Source of the DNA: Burkholderiaceae bacterium | GTDB taxonomy: Bacteria > Pseudomonadota > Gammaproteobacteria > Burkholderiales > Burkholderiaceae_B | Length of the DNA stretch: 64,000 nt | Direction: 5' to 3' | NCBI GenBank assembly: GCA_017983955.1 | Contig: JAGOAJ010000013.1 | Location: 1 to 64,000, forward strand | Shown: positions 38,531 through 49,052 of the stretch, piece by piece | How the letters are laid out: every line of letters begins with the position of its first letter | How positions within the stretch are numbered: the first letter of the stretch is position 1 | The notes under the pieces: generated by a model | The model's input: the letters and a program-made list of their open reading frames with translations, nothing else | The model's database searches: none | Told to the model about the DNA's origin: nothing | Translations under genes and position numbers: made by a program

Positions 38531-39153
38531 GGTCGTTGTCGTCTGGCCCTGGCGCGCGCTAATGCGTCGGCAATCACTTGTTGCCTGGCGCTGGCGTCGT
38601 CACTGGCGGCGGCTGAAACTGTTGGTTTGTTGGCCAGGTTTCTGGCTACCGCCCCAGTGGGTTCGTTATATTGGGTATGTAGCCGCTGCTGGCGTTGCTG
38701 GTAATGCTGGCGCCCACGGTTAGCATCGTCAGGGGTCCATTCCCGCAGGGCTGGTTCCATGGTGATGCAGTCGGTGGGACAGGGGGCCACGCACAGGTCG
38801 CAACCTGTACACAGCTCGGGGATGACGGTGTGCATCTGCTTGTTGGCGCCCACAATGGCATCGACCGGGCAAGCTTGTATGCACAAGGTGCAGCCTATGC
38901 AGTGTTGTTCGTCAATGACGGCGACGGTCAGGGGCTGCTGCAGGCCGCAACTGGCGTCAGGGGCTAGCGCTGGTCTATTCAATAAAGCGGCCAGCGCCTG
39001 TATCCCAGCTGTGCCTCCGGGGGGGCAGCGGTTAATGGCTTCGGCATCATTTGTAATAGCGACCGCGTATGGGTGGCAGCCGTCGTATCCGCATTTGGTG
39101 CATTGCGTTTGCGGTAGCAAAGCGTCGATACGATCAATAAGGGAAATAGACAT
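38527..39153 (-). CDS. RnfB/RsxB-type ferredoxin-like protein
   Basis: A 208-residue iron-sulfur protein. The N-terminal half has a 4Fe-4S motif ([13 protein letters not shown]...INRCPPGG), then two ferredoxin clusters, [16 protein letters not shown] and [16 protein letters not shown], and a polar C-terminal tail of about 80 residues. It lacks the N-terminal membrane helix of classical RnfB, and no other rnf gene is nearby. The frame is open from 39195, but the ATG at 39153 ([15 protein letters not shown]) fits the family. It is coupled to nth. Its electron partner is unknown. Confidence 0.88.
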   Translation of the reverse strand: MSISLIDRIDALLPQTQCTKCGYDGCHPYAVAITNDAEAINRCPPGGTAGIQALAALLNRPALAPDASCGLQQPLTVAVIDEQHCIGCTLCIQACPVDAIVGANKQMHTVIPELCTGCDLCVAPCPTDCITMEPALREWTPDDANRGRQHYQQRQQRLHTQYNEPTGAVARNLANKPTVSAAASDDASARQQVIADALARARARRQRP

Positions 39154-39204
39154 AAGGCAATCAGAGGCGCGTAGGCCTCTGATGTAGGGTTGCAAGCAAA
39201 GGCT

Positions 39205-40431
39205 TTAGGCTGCTTTGCGAATAAACGCTGCTATTTTAGGGCAGATGATGTTGCGCCAGCGACGGCCAGAAAAAATTCCATAGTGACCACAATCGGCCGC
39301 GGTGAATTGTTCCTTGTGGCTGGCATCTATGCCACTGCACAGGGTTTGTGCAGCATGGGTCTGGCCTTCGCCGGAAATGTCGTCCAGTTCGCCTTCGATG
39401 GTGAACAAGGCAACCGAGGTGATATCGGCGGGTTTGACCAGTTGACCATCGATTTCCCAGGTGCCCATGGGAAGATTTCTTTCCTGAAAGACCGTTTTAA
39501 TGGTGTCCAGATAGAATTCTGCGGGCATGTCCAGGACGGCGTTGTACTCATCGTAAAAACGACGGTGCGCTTCGGCGTCGTCGCCATCGCCTTGCAGCAG
39601 ATGACAGTAGAAGTCGTAGTGCGACTTCATGTGGCGGTCTGGATTCATCGCCATAAAGCCAGCATGCTGCAAGAAGCCAGGATAAACCAAGCGTCCTGCA
39701 CCGCTGAAACGGACAGGCACGCGATGAATCAGGTTGTTTTCAAACCACGAGAAGGGTTTGGTTTCGGCCAGACGATTCACCTGCGTCGGTGATTGCCTGG
39801 TGTCTATGGGGCCGCCCATCATGATCATGCTACGTGGCAGACAGGGGTCTTGAGCGGTGGCCATCAGTGAAATGGCGGCCAGCACCGGAACCGTAGGCTG
39901 GCACACTGAAATGACGTGGACATCAGGACCCAGGTGACGGATAAAGTCCTGCACGTAGCGCACGTAGTCATTCAGGTGAAAAGGCCCTTGGTTGACTGGC
40001 ACCATGCGTGCATCTACCCAGTCTGTGACGTAGACATCGTGCGCCGGCAATAAAGAGCGTACGGTATCGCGTAGCAAGGTGGCGTGGTGGCCAGACAGCG
40101 GCGCTACCAACAGTACACGCGGGTCAGCTGGACGGTCAGCCGGGGTGGCGCGCTCGAAATGCACCAGATTACAGAAAGGCTTGGCCAGTACAGTATGTTC
40201 ACTGACAGCCACGGCTTGATCGTCGATCAGGGTAGTGTCCAGCCCCCAAGCGGGTTTTTCGTAGTCCTTGCCCAGCCTGTGTACCAATTCGTAGGTGGCG
40301 GCAATTTGCCGCGACATAGGGGTGTAAGCAAACGGACTATAGGGATGCGAAAAAAGCTGGGAGCCTTGGTCAGTAAACGTTGCCAGAGGGGTCAGGAAAG
40401 ATCGTTGCAGCTCGTGCAGGTCGTAAAGCAT
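39205..40431 (-). CDS. phaZ: Intracellular polyhydroxyalkanoate depolymerase
   Basis: A 408-residue alpha/beta-hydrolase that degrades stored poly-3-hydroxybutyrate in the cytoplasm. It has the cysteine nucleophile box ISVCQPT (about Cys177) that distinguishes Ralstonia-type intracellular depolymerases from serine enzymes, the start MLYDLHELQRSFLTPL, LDDISGEGQT with the catalytic Asp region, and DCGHYGIFSGRRWRN with the His. Length agrees with the family. No phaC or phasin gene is in the window. The gap to fdxA (187 bases) is AT-rich and probably holds its promoter. Confidence 0.93.
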   Translation of the reverse strand: MLYDLHELQRSFLTPLATFTDQGSQLFSHPYSPFAYTPMSRQIAATYELVHRLGKDYEKPAWGLDTTLIDDQAVAVSEHTVLAKPFCNLVHFERATPADRPADPRVLLVAPLSGHHATLLRDTVRSLLPAHDVYVTDWVDARMVPVNQGPFHLNDYVRYVQDFIRHLGPDVHVISVCQPTVPVLAAISLMATAQDPCLPRSMIMMGGPIDTRQSPTQVNRLAETKPFSWFENNLIHRVPVRFSGAGRLVYPGFLQHAGFMAMNPDRHMKSHYDFYCHLLQGDGDDAEAHRRFYDEYNAVLDMPAEFYLDTIKTVFQERNLPMGTWEIDGQLVKPADITSVALFTIEGELDDISGEGQTHAAQTLCSGIDASHKEQFTAADCGHYGIFSGRRWRNIICPKIAAFIRKAA

Positions 40432-40618
40432 ATAGCTAACTTAAGCCTCTAGGGTGATTGCTTTTATTAATGGGCTGTGTCGCAAAACGTACTGTCAGGC
40501 AGCAAAAAGGGTATATATAACAGCTATAAGCAAATAGCCATCGTACAAATATACCTGAAATTTCTGCTTGCCTGTTGTAGTTAATTTCCCTAAGCGCCCG
40601 TGAGGCTTGCATTTTGTT

Positions 40619-40942
40619 TTATCGTTCCAGGTATTTGAGCTTGTCTTCGACGCCATTCCAATCATCGGCGTCGGGCAAGGGTTTACGCGAGCGATTGATG
40701 GACCCAAATTCCGGGGTCAGCTCTACGTTCAGCTCAATAAACTGGACTTGGTCCTGAGGTACGTCTTCTTCGGCGAATATTGCGTTGGCAGGGCATTCAG
40801 GTACGCAAACGGCACAGTCTATGCATTCCTCGGGGTCTATGACCAGGAAATTGGGACCTTCCCGGAAGCAGTCTACGGGGCATACATCGACGCAGTCGGT
40901 AAATTTACATTTAATACAGTTTTCAGTCACGACGTGTGTCAT
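40619..40942 (-). CDS. fdxA: 7Fe ferredoxin FdxA
   Basis: A 107-residue soluble ferredoxin. Cysteines in [19 protein letters not shown] and [19 protein letters not shown] are arranged for one 3Fe-4S and one 4Fe-4S cluster, and the remaining tail of about 50 residues is the usual family extension. It passes electrons in cytoplasmic redox reactions and its exact partner is not known. It is transcribed away from pncB, with 165 bases between the starts. Confidence 0.95.
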   Translation of the reverse strand: MTHVVTENCIKCKFTDCVDVCPVDCFREGPNFLVIDPEECIDCAVCVPECPANAIFAEEDVPQDQVQFIELNVELTPEFGSINRSRKPLPDADDWNGVEDKLKYLER

Positions 40943-41107
40943 GCGGGGACTCCGGAAACAGGGGTTGCAATAAAGGATTTCGCGGCAGTGTCATACTAGC
41001 GTTTATACTGATTTTACCGAATAACCGGGCAGGGCTACTTATTGACCCTGCCAGCGATGTTGGTCCTGAGTATGCTAAGGTAGTTTCAACCCTTATTTCG
41101 TGCTGCA

Positions 41108-42283
41108 ATGATAATCACTTCACTACTAGATACTGACCTCTATAAATTCTCGATGATGCAGGTGGTACTGCACGAATTTCCTGCTGCTCAGGTCGAATAT
41201 CGTTATAAATGCCGCACGCCTAATATCGTGCTCAGCACTTATCTTGATGAAATTCGAGCGGAAATTCATGCGCTGTGCCAGTTGCGCTTTACTGAAGATG
41301 AACTTCAATATTTGCGTAGCCTGCGCTTTATAAAAAGTGACTTTGTCGATTTTCTGGGCCTATTTCATATGCCTGAAAAATGCATCACGGTCAGCGAGGG
41401 GGATTTGCCAGGCGAAATTGCCATCACGGTCAAGGGACCATGGCTGCACACTATTTTATTTGAAATTCCAGTGCTGGCGATAGTCAATGAAGTGTATTTT
41501 CGTAACACCTGTGCTGAACCTGGCTGGGAAGAAGGTCGCAAGCGCTTGCAGTCGAAAATGCGTCTGGTCATTGATGACCCCGCGCTGGATGATTTTCGCG
41601 TGGCTGAATATGGCACCCGCCGCCGCTTTTCCAAGCAATGGCACGAAGAAGTCGTTATAACGATGAAAGCCCAGATGGGCCTGAACTTTGCAGGTACCAG
41701 CAACGTCTGGTTGGCAATGAAGCATCACGTCACGCCGTTGGGCACTATGGGTCATGAATATCTACAGGCCTGTCAGGCTCTGGGGCCGCGTCTGCGCGAC
41801 TCGCAAGTGTTTGCCCTAGAGGTCTGGGCAAAGGAATATCGTGGTGACCTGGGTATCGCCTTGTCCGATGTCTATGGTATGGACGCCTTCCTGCGCGACT
41901 TCGACATGTATTTCTGCAAACTGTTTGACGGTGCTCGCCATGATTCTGGCGACCCCTTCATCTGGGGTGATCGCCTACTGGCACACTACGCTCAAAATCG
42001 CACCGACCCTAGGACCAAGACCTTAGTGTTTTCTGATGGCCTGACCATACCCAAGGCCATAGAATTGGCGCGTCACTTTGCCGGGCGTTGCAAAGTTTCG
42101 TTTGGCATAGGTACCAACCTGACCAACGATTTAGGCCATCAGCCTTTGCAAATCGTTATGAAAATGGTGCGCTGTAATGGCCAGCCTGTAGCCAAGGTGT
42201 CCGATGCCCCAGAGAAAACCATGTGTGATGACCCAGCCTACTTGGCTTATCTGCGCCAAGTCTTTCAGTTGCCACCTGCGTAG
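41108..42283 (+). CDS. pncB: Nicotinate phosphoribosyltransferase
   Basis: A 391-residue enzyme that makes nicotinate mononucleotide from nicotinate and PRPP, using ATP, in NAD salvage. The start [20 protein letters not shown], the loop [16 protein letters not shown] with the His that is phosphorylated in the family, [15 protein letters not shown] and GIGTNLTND are all present. Length is normal. A Nudix-related NAD regulator is encoded about 14 kb away in this window (56484) and could control it, which is inference. Confidence 0.96.
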   Translation: MIITSLLDTDLYKFSMMQVVLHEFPAAQVEYRYKCRTPNIVLSTYLDEIRAEIHALCQLRFTEDELQYLRSLRFIKSDFVDFLGLFHMPEKCITVSEGDLPGEIAITVKGPWLHTILFEIPVLAIVNEVYFRNTCAEPGWEEGRKRLQSKMRLVIDDPALDDFRVAEYGTRRRFSKQWHEEVVITMKAQMGLNFAGTSNVWLAMKHHVTPLGTMGHEYLQACQALGPRLRDSQVFALEVWAKEYRGDLGIALSDVYGMDAFLRDFDMYFCKLFDGARHDSGDPFIWGDRLLAHYAQNRTDPRTKTLVFSDGLTIPKAIELARHFAGRCKVSFGIGTNLTNDLGHQPLQIVMKMVRCNGQPVAKVSDAPEKTMCDDPAYLAYLRQVFQLPPA

Positions 42284-42294
42284 CTAATTCACTA

Positions 42295-42804
42295 CTACAG
42301 CAGCAGTGCTGCCAGCAGGCCGCCGGTTTCGGCGCAGTCTGCCTGGTTTTGTGCCGTCAGTGTTTTGGGTGCAAGTATGGCTGCTGGTGTCTGGGCGTCG
42401 GTATTGACGATAAGTATGGGCGACACGCGTTCCAGACGCCAGCCGGTGCAGATACGCTCAGCTTGGCGAGCGGCGCCACTGCCATCCGAACCAGCACTAA
42501 TCATTAGGGCATAGGGGCGACCGTTTAATTGGTCCAGCACGGGGTAGTAGTTACGGTCAAAAAACTCTTTCATTTGACCGCTTAATGCAGCCAGGTTTTC
42601 TGGTGCGCAAAATACATAGCCATCAGCTTGCAACAGATCGTCTGCCTGAGTGGCCGCGGCGGCTTTCACTATAATTCGCAAATCACCGCTGTTGGTTAAC
42701 TGGCTAGCAACGTCTTGGGCGCCACGGGCGGCAGCTTGTATCATTTGTTGCGCCGCGCCGGTACGTGAATGCCACACCATCAAAAGTGTTTTTATACGGT
42801 TCAT
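42295..42804 (-). CDS. Flavodoxin-like / FMN-reductase family protein
   Basis: A 169-residue protein of the flavodoxin-like fold: the phosphate-binding start MVWHSRTGAAQQMI, the middle segment DGYVFCAPENLAALSGQMKEFFDRNYYPV and a C-terminal Ala/Leu-rich stretch. This layout fits NADPH-dependent FMN reductases or WrbA/flavodoxin-like proteins. The substrate is not apparent. It is convergent with pncB (11-base gap) and divergent from relA. Confidence 0.75.
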   Translation of the reverse strand: MNRIKTLLMVWHSRTGAAQQMIQAAARGAQDVASQLTNSGDLRIIVKAAAATQADDLLQADGYVFCAPENLAALSGQMKEFFDRNYYPVLDQLNGRPYALMISAGSDGSGAARQAERICTGWRLERVSPILIVNTDAQTPAAILAPKTLTAQNQADCAETGGLLAALLL

Positions 42805-42899
42805 AGGCCTGGATCAGAGTCCAATTGTGGAGTGATACACGTTAGTATAGGGCCGTGGTGTGCTATCGCTTGCAGCACCCAATTTTTTGTCAGAATGTT

Positions 42900-45191
42900 A
42901 TGTCAAAAATGACTCAGGATAATCTCCCGCCGCCGTTTGATGATGCATGGTCTCAGCGTGCTTGCGCTGAACTGGATGCTGATGGCCAGCAATTGCTGGC
43001 CAGGGCGGCACAGTGGGCGGCTGGCCCTTTACAGGGGATCAAAGCCAGCACCGGTGAACTACTGGACGAGCACAGTGCGGCAGTGGTGCTGATACTGGCT
43101 GAACTGGGCACTGATGCTGCGACACGGGCCAGCGCGCTATTGACTGTGATGCCGCAGACGCCCGCCCAGGTTGGCGCTGGCAATCCGGCCGATGCTATGC
43201 GCAAGGCCTTCGGCGGCGAAGTCATGTCACTGGTTCAGGGTACTCGCGCATTGTTGCGCTTGGGCCATCTGGCGGGGCAGGCCAACACGCAAGCGTCTTC
43301 GGGCAATGACCAAAAGGAAAAACAGCGCAAAATGTTGCTGGCTATGGCGGCCGATTTGCGTATCGTCCTGATGCGTTTGGCCTCGCGCCTGCAGTCATTG
43401 CGCTGGCATGCCGCGTCTAAAACGCCTTGCTCGGTGGCATTTGCCCAGGAAACAATGACCTTGTATGCACCCCTGGCCAATCGACTGGGGATATGGCAGC
43501 TGAAGTGGGAAATCGAAGACCTGGCTTTCCGTTTTCTAGAGCCTGACACCTATAAAACTATTGCCAAGCAACTGGAAGAAAAACGGGTAGAACGCGAGGC
43601 CTTTATTGTGGAGGCGGTTGATGGCTTGAAACACGCCTTGCTGGACGCCCACATCACGGCTGACATCACCGGACGTCCCAAGCATATTTACAGCATCTGG
43701 AACAAGATGCGTAATAAAAACCTAGAGTTTAATCAGCTGTTTGACTTGCGCGCCTTGCGCGTCATTGTCGCGGATGAACGGGAGTGCTATGCGGCGCTAG
43801 CCTTAGCCCATTCGCTGTGGACGCCGGTATCTGATGAGTTCGACGATTACATATCGCGACCCAAGCCTAACGGTTATCGGTCCTTGCACACCGTAGTCGC
43901 CGATGCCCAGGGGCGATGTTTCGAAATCCAGATCCGCACCCAGGAAATGCACCAGTTTGCCGAGTACGGCATGGCGGCGCATTGGCGCTACAAGGAAGCG
44001 GGTCCTAAAGGTGGTCAGCAGGTGGCGGCCAGTGGCTATGACCAGAAAATCGCCTGGATGCGTCAATTGCTGGCCTGGGACAAGGGTGGCTCGGCTGATG
44101 CGCAGGATGGCGATGGCGGACAGTCCGCCAGTAATGCCACCGACAAGGTCAAATCCGACAAAAGGCGGCGACGCGCTGACGACCAGCACCAGCCATCTGG
44201 TACCGACCGCATCTATGTCATGACGCCACAGGCTCGCGTGATCGAGCTGCCCGCCGGGGCGACACCCGTTGATTTTGCCTATTATTTGCATACCGACCTG
44301 GGCCATCGTTGTCGGGGCGCTCGCGTCGATGGTCAGATGGTGCCCTTGCTGACTCGGTTGAATACCGGGCAGACCGTGGAAATTATTGCAGCCAAGTCTG
44401 GCGGGCCGTCACGTGATTGGTTGAATCCGCAGCTGGGCTTTCTGGCCAGCCCGCGATCACGCGCTAAAGTGCGAGCCTGGTTCAATGCCGTTGAGTTGCA
44501 GCAGCGCATTGCCCAAGGCCAGGTCATGGTTGAAAAGGAATTGCAGCGCCTGGGCAAGACGGCCATCAACCTGGAACACTTGGCTCATCAGCTGGATTTC
44601 GCCTGCGCTGATGACTTGTACGTAGCAGCCGCTAAAGAAGAATTCAGCCTGCGCCATATTGACCATGTGCTCAAGGCGGCTGCACCGCAGACTGAACGCG
44701 AACCCGAGTCGCTGGCATTTGCCAGCCGTGCAGGCAAGGCGGACACTGCGGGTAAAAGTGGCGTCCTGGTGGTGGGCGTGGATTCCTTGATGACCCAGTT
44801 GGCGCGTTGTTGCCGACCTGCGCCTCCCGACGCCATTGCAGGTTTCGTGACGCGTGGGCGTGGGGTGTCCATACATCGTGTCGATTGCCCATCCTATCTG
44901 GCACTAGTCGAGCGTCAACCCGAGCGTTTGATCGAGGTGGACTGGGGCGATACCGGTCAGGCCTTGTATCCAATAGACATCACCATACACGCTCAAGAAC
45001 GACCCAACCTGCTGCGGGACTTATCGGAAGTCTTTGCGCGCTTGCGTTTGAATGTCATCAGCGTCAATACGCATAGCCGACGCGCTTTGACGCATATGGT
45101 GTTTACTATCGAGGTGGTCAATGGCGAACAAATCGCTCGTGCGCTGACTGCGCTAAATGAGCTGACTGGCGTGACCGCAAATCGTCATTGA
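42900..45191 (+). CDS. relA: (p)ppGpp synthetase RelA
   Basis: A protein of about 763 residues that makes (p)ppGpp during amino-acid starvation on the ribosome. The N-terminal HD hydrolase region is degenerate (EHSAAVVLILAELG, with no HD dyad), so hydrolysis is unlikely. The synthetase domain has RPKHIYSIWNKMRNKNLEF and KPNGYRSLHTVV. A TGS domain (YVMTPQARVIELPAGATPVD) and a C-terminal ACT domain follow. The track frame begins at GTG 42855. The ATG at 42900 (MSKMTQDN) is more likely, and 42909 is possible. Confidence 0.93.
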   Translation: MSKMTQDNLPPPFDDAWSQRACAELDADGQQLLARAAQWAAGPLQGIKASTGELLDEHSAAVVLILAELGTDAATRASALLTVMPQTPAQVGAGNPADAMRKAFGGEVMSLVQGTRALLRLGHLAGQANTQASSGNDQKEKQRKMLLAMAADLRIVLMRLASRLQSLRWHAASKTPCSVAFAQETMTLYAPLANRLGIWQLKWEIEDLAFRFLEPDTYKTIAKQLEEKRVEREAFIVEAVDGLKHALLDAHITADITGRPKHIYSIWNKMRNKNLEFNQLFDLRALRVIVADERECYAALALAHSLWTPVSDEFDDYISRPKPNGYRSLHTVVADAQGRCFEIQIRTQEMHQFAEYGMAAHWRYKEAGPKGGQQVAASGYDQKIAWMRQLLAWDKGGSADAQDGDGGQSASNATDKVKSDKRRRRADDQHQPSGTDRIYVMTPQARVIELPAGATPVDFAYYLHTDLGHRCRGARVDGQMVPLLTRLNTGQTVEIIAAKSGGPSRDWLNPQLGFLASPRSRAKVRAWFNAVELQQRIAQGQVMVEKELQRLGKTAINLEHLAHQLDFACADDLYVAAAKEEFSLRHIDHVLKAAAPQTEREPESLAFASRAGKADTAGKSGVLVVGVDSLMTQLARCCRPAPPDAIAGFVTRGRGVSIHRVDCPSYLALVERQPERLIEVDWGDTGQALYPIDITIHAQERPNLLRDLSEVFARLRLNVISVNTHSRRALTHMVFTIEVVNGEQIARALTALNELTGVTANRH

Positions 45192-45236
45192 TGCCTTTCT
45201 GGCTCAGGCTGTTAAAATACTTGTTTACCCGTCATC

Positions 45237-45252
45237 CGGCCCCTGTGGGCCG
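45237..45252 (+). promoter_or_regulatory. GC-rich hairpin in the trpB leader
   Basis: A 6-bp GC-rich stem, cggccc-ctgt-gggccg, then a second small stem (gggtt / aaccc, from 45259) lie in the 95-base gap between relA and trpB. A taaaat hexamer at 45213 is a possible -10. A gagg at 45274 gives the ribosome site for the TTG start. Confidence 0.4.
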
Positions 45253-45286
45253 CAACAAGGGTTTTGCTTAACCCGAGGTTAGCGCG

Positions 45287-46486
<1,200 letters not shown>

Positions 46487-46505
46487 AAACAAGGTATTTC
46501 TACCC

Positions 46506-47348
46506 ATGAAATCTTCCAACGCGCGGCTTGCTGCCGCGTTTGAAAAAACACAGGGTGCTACTGCCCTGATCCCCTATATTGCGGCGGGCGACCCCTCTAT
46601 GGCCGCCACCCCCGCCTTGATGCATGCGCTGGTCAAAGCGGGCGCCGATGTCATCGAACTGGGCGTGCCATTTTCAGACCCTATGGCCGACGGCCCCGTG
46701 ATACAGCGCGCTGCGGAGCGCGCCATCAAGCGTGGCGTGGGGCTGCAGCAAGTATTTGATATGGTTGCGCAGTTTCGCCAGGATGACCAAACTACACCCG
46801 TTGTCTTGATGGGGTATGCCAATCCCATAGAGCGCATGGGCCAGGCAGCGTTCGCAAAGCGTGCCAGCCAGGCAGGCGTAGACGGTTTGCTGGTGGTGGA
46901 TTACCCGCCTGAAGAAATGACCGATTTTGCAGCCATGTTGGACGAGGTGGGTATAGACCCCATTTTCTTGCTGGCGCCCACCTCAACTCCCGAACGCATG
47001 CAAAAGGTCGCCCAGGTGGCCCGTGGTTATGTGTATTATGTGTCCCTTAAAGGCGTCACTGGTTCTGCCGCCATAGATACCGCTGACGTGGCGAAGCGGC
47101 TGGACTTGATTCGGCAGTATGTAACCATACCCGTAGGGGTGGGTTTTGGCATACGGGACGCTGAAAGCGCCAGTCGGCTGGCACAGTGCGCTGACGCTAT
47201 CGTCATCGGCAGCAAGCTGATAGAAACCATGGAAAACGCTGTTGCACTAGCTACACAGGCAGGTGGTGACCAGCAGGCTGCTGATGCTCAGGCCATACAG
47301 GCGGCAGCCGATTGGCTGTCCAGCATACACGCGGCTCTACGCCAATAA
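46506..47348 (+). CDS. trpA: Tryptophan synthase alpha chain
   Basis: A 280-residue TIM-barrel enzyme that splits indole-3-glycerol phosphate and passes indole to TrpB. The catalytic Glu is in [16 protein letters not shown] and the Asp in [11 protein letters not shown]. Later segments are [16 protein letters not shown] and [12 protein letters not shown]. The frame is open from 46434, but the ATG at 46506 ([16 protein letters not shown]) is the family start. It is 50 bases before accD, and the three genes probably form one transcript. Confidence 0.96.
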   Translation: MKSSNARLAAAFEKTQGATALIPYIAAGDPSMAATPALMHALVKAGADVIELGVPFSDPMADGPVIQRAAERAIKRGVGLQQVFDMVAQFRQDDQTTPVVLMGYANPIERMGQAAFAKRASQAGVDGLLVVDYPPEEMTDFAAMLDEVGIDPIFLLAPTSTPERMQKVAQVARGYVYYVSLKGVTGSAAIDTADVAKRLDLIRQYVTIPVGVGFGIRDAESASRLAQCADAIVIGSKLIETMENAVALATQAGGDQQAADAQAIQAAADWLSSIHAALRQ

Positions 47349-47398
47349 CATAAGAACAACAGGGCTGACCTAGCGTCAGCCCGTCATCAGGAAATATT

Positions 47399-48283
47399 AT
47401 GAGCTGGATCGAAAAAATTCTGCCGCCACGCATTAACCGCAACCAGGATGCAAGCGCGCGTCGTGTTCCAGAAGGAATCTGGGTGAAGTGCCCATCCTGC
47501 GAAACGGTGCTGTACAAAGAAGACCTTAAGGCCACGTTAAACGTGTGCCCGCAGTGTGATCACCATATGCGTATAGGCGCACGTGCGCGTATAGATTCAC
47601 TGCTGGACCGTGAAGGCCGCGTGGAAATTGGCCAGAATATACGACCAGTAGATCCATTGAAGTTTCGCGATAGTCGTAAATACACAGAGCGTGTCTCAGA
47701 AGCTACCAAGCTGACTGGCGAAAGCGAAGCCATGATCACCATGAGCGGCAGCATCTTGTCCATGCCCGTAGTGCTTTCATGCTTCGAGTTCGAGTTCATG
47801 GGTGGCTCTATGGGGTCGGTCGTGGGCGAACGTTTCGCACGCGGTGTACAGGAAGCCATCAAGAACCGCACGCCCTTTATTTGCGTAGCATCTTCTGGCG
47901 GCGCGCGTATGCAGGAAAGCTTATTTTCGCTACTGCAAATGGCCAAAACCAATGCGATGCTTACGCAGTTGTCCGAAGCCGGCCTGCCGTTTATCAGCAT
48001 ACTGACCGATCCCACCATGGGTGGCGTGTCGGCCAGCTTCGCTTTCATGGGTGATGTGGTGATTGCTGAACCTAAGGCGCTGATCGGCTTTGCCGGTCCA
48101 CGGGTGATTGAGCAGACAGTACGCGAAAAACTGCCCGAGGGTTTTCAGCGCTCTGAATTTTTGATGACCAAGGGTGCTATAGACATGGTGATAGATCGTC
48201 GCGCCATGCGCGAGGAACTGGCCCACTTGATGGCCTTGCTGACGCGTCAGCCTGTGGATGTTATTGCCAAGGTGGCTTCGTAG
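47399..48283 (+). CDS. accD: Acetyl-CoA carboxylase carboxyltransferase subunit beta
   Basis: A 294-residue subunit that with AccA transfers carboxyl from biotin to acetyl-CoA, the committed step of fatty-acid synthesis. The N-terminal zinc ribbon is [20 protein letters not shown] followed by PQCDHHM. The crotonase-like core has [34 protein letters not shown] and [15 protein letters not shown]. The usual next gene in this cluster, folC, is missing. Repeat copy B begins within 10 bases of the stop. Confidence 0.96.
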   Translation: MSWIEKILPPRINRNQDASARRVPEGIWVKCPSCETVLYKEDLKATLNVCPQCDHHMRIGARARIDSLLDREGRVEIGQNIRPVDPLKFRDSRKYTERVSEATKLTGESEAMITMSGSILSMPVVLSCFEFEFMGGSMGSVVGERFARGVQEAIKNRTPFICVASSGGARMQESLFSLLQMAKTNAMLTQLSEAGLPFISILTDPTMGGVSASFAFMGDVVIAEPKALIGFAGPRVIEQTVREKLPEGFQRSEFLMTKGAIDMVIDRRAMREELAHLMALLTRQPVDVIAKVAS

Positions 48284-48291
48284 GTCTTGGC

Positions 48292-48649
48292 CTTGTAGGT
48301 ACGTTCGCCTTTACATGTGACATCGTCGGTATATTAAGCACCACCGCCCTTACGTACCGAGCTCTTTACTCGGTGGCCCGCTACGCGAAGCCACTCCCGT
48401 AAAGACTCGCTACTCCGGGCTCGTTGCGCGTTCGGAATAACGCTTTTAGGGACTGTTGGATTAGCTTGTGGCGCTTCAGCTGTTATGTCTTTCAGCAGCC
48501 CATAAGGCAGGCAAGCGTTGGACTCACGGGAGAGCCTTACCCTCCGCGGGGGCTCAGAGTGAGTCTGACGGTTGACGGCCGATGCTACTGAAGAAACGAA
48601 ACCACGCAACGGTTGACCACCGATGCTACATAAGAAATATAGTCGGCAC
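48292..48649 (+). repeat. Dispersed intergenic element, copy B
   Basis: The stretch 48284-48690 after accD holds this element and no gene. It has one 5' arm unit (cttgtaggtacgttcg), hairpin B1 (48363-48405: tctttac/gtaaaga, inner gtggc/gccac), a spacer, hairpin B2 (48521-48565: gactcac/gtgagtc, inner gagcc/ggctc), and two 41-bp units (48568-48608, 48609-48649). Bases 48292-48567 align with the reverse complement of 57563-57838 with about 14 mismatches and no gaps. A 110-residue minus-strand reading frame across it has no family features and is not called. Confidence 0.88.
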
Positions 48650-48693
48650 GCAAGAAACCTCACCATCCCTTAACAACTATTCATACCGATTTT

Positions 48694-48722
48694 TTGTAGA
48701 TACCGCCCGCGCGTGTTAGAAT
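48694..48722 (+). promoter_or_regulatory. Sigma-70-type promoter of the small basic ORF
   Basis: TTGTAG at 48694-48699 and TAGAAT at 48717-48722 are separated by 17 bases, an almost ideal -35/-10 pair. A GGAG ribosome site follows at 48751, and an ATG at 48761. Confidence 0.7.
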
Positions 48723-48760
48723 CAGAGGTTAACTGAATACAGAGCCTACCGGAGATCGAC

Positions 48761-48889
48761 ATGGCAGAAATCAAACGCAACCGCCGCAACACCATTGAGC
48801 GTCGTTGCTTGGGCAAAGCGTTCAAGCGTCTTTTCGCTCGTTCGCCCAAAGGCGTTTTCAAGATGCTTGAGAAAGTAAAGCGCGCTTGA
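48761..48889 (+). CDS. Small, strongly basic 42-residue protein of unknown function
   Basis: An ORF of 42 residues beginning MAEIKRNRRNTIERRC and ending MLEKVKRA. It is rich in Lys and Arg (about 17 of 42), has one Cys, no acidic cluster, and could form an amphipathic helix that binds nucleic acid or membrane. A clear promoter (48694), GGAG ribosome site 6 bases before the ATG, and a strong terminator (48966) mark it as a separate transcript. I do not recognise a family. It is not ribosomal protein S21, which is also small and basic but has a different sequence. It lies directly after repeat copy B. Confidence 0.7.
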   Translation: MAEIKRNRRNTIERRCLGKAFKRLFARSPKGVFKMLEKVKRA

Positions 48890-48942
48890 AGCAAAAAAGT
48901 TAGCCGCTACCGCCCATCATGGGCTGGTGCGTCGCTGGCTTA

Positions 48943-48963
48943 AGTCTTGTGTTACACAAGACT
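48943..48963 (+). other. Perfect 9-bp hairpin before the terminator
   Basis: The sequence agtcttgtg-tta-cacaagact forms a 9-bp perfect stem with a 3-base loop, three bases upstream of the terminator. With the 77-base 3' untranslated region it could stabilise the message or belong to a small RNA made from the same transcript. Confidence 0.55.
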
Positions 48964-48965
48964 AC

Positions 48966-49000
48966 AAACCGCAGAATCTATATGATCTGCGGTTTTTTTT
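48966..49000 (+). terminator. Intrinsic terminator after the small basic ORF
   Basis: A 10-bp perfect stem, aaaccgcaga / tctgcggttt, with a 10-base loop is followed by eight T (48993-49000). This is a textbook Rho-independent terminator. Confidence 0.92.
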
Positions 49001-49052
49001 ATCATATTATGGTCACATGCCTTTTAAACACTAAATAAATAGAAGAATCAGC

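Noticed and set aside
40432-40618. Small RNA gene between phaZ and fdxA
   Set aside because: The gap is AT-rich but shows no terminator-like hairpin or promoter pair strong enough to claim an RNA.
45237-45286. trp attenuator with a leader peptide
   Set aside because: There are small hairpins but no short ORF with tandem Trp codons and no T-run before trpB.
48334-48666. A 110-residue minus-strand ORF across repeat copy B
   Set aside because: It lies wholly on the element. Copies A and C do not keep the frame, and it has no ribosome site or family features. It is a by-product of the repeat.
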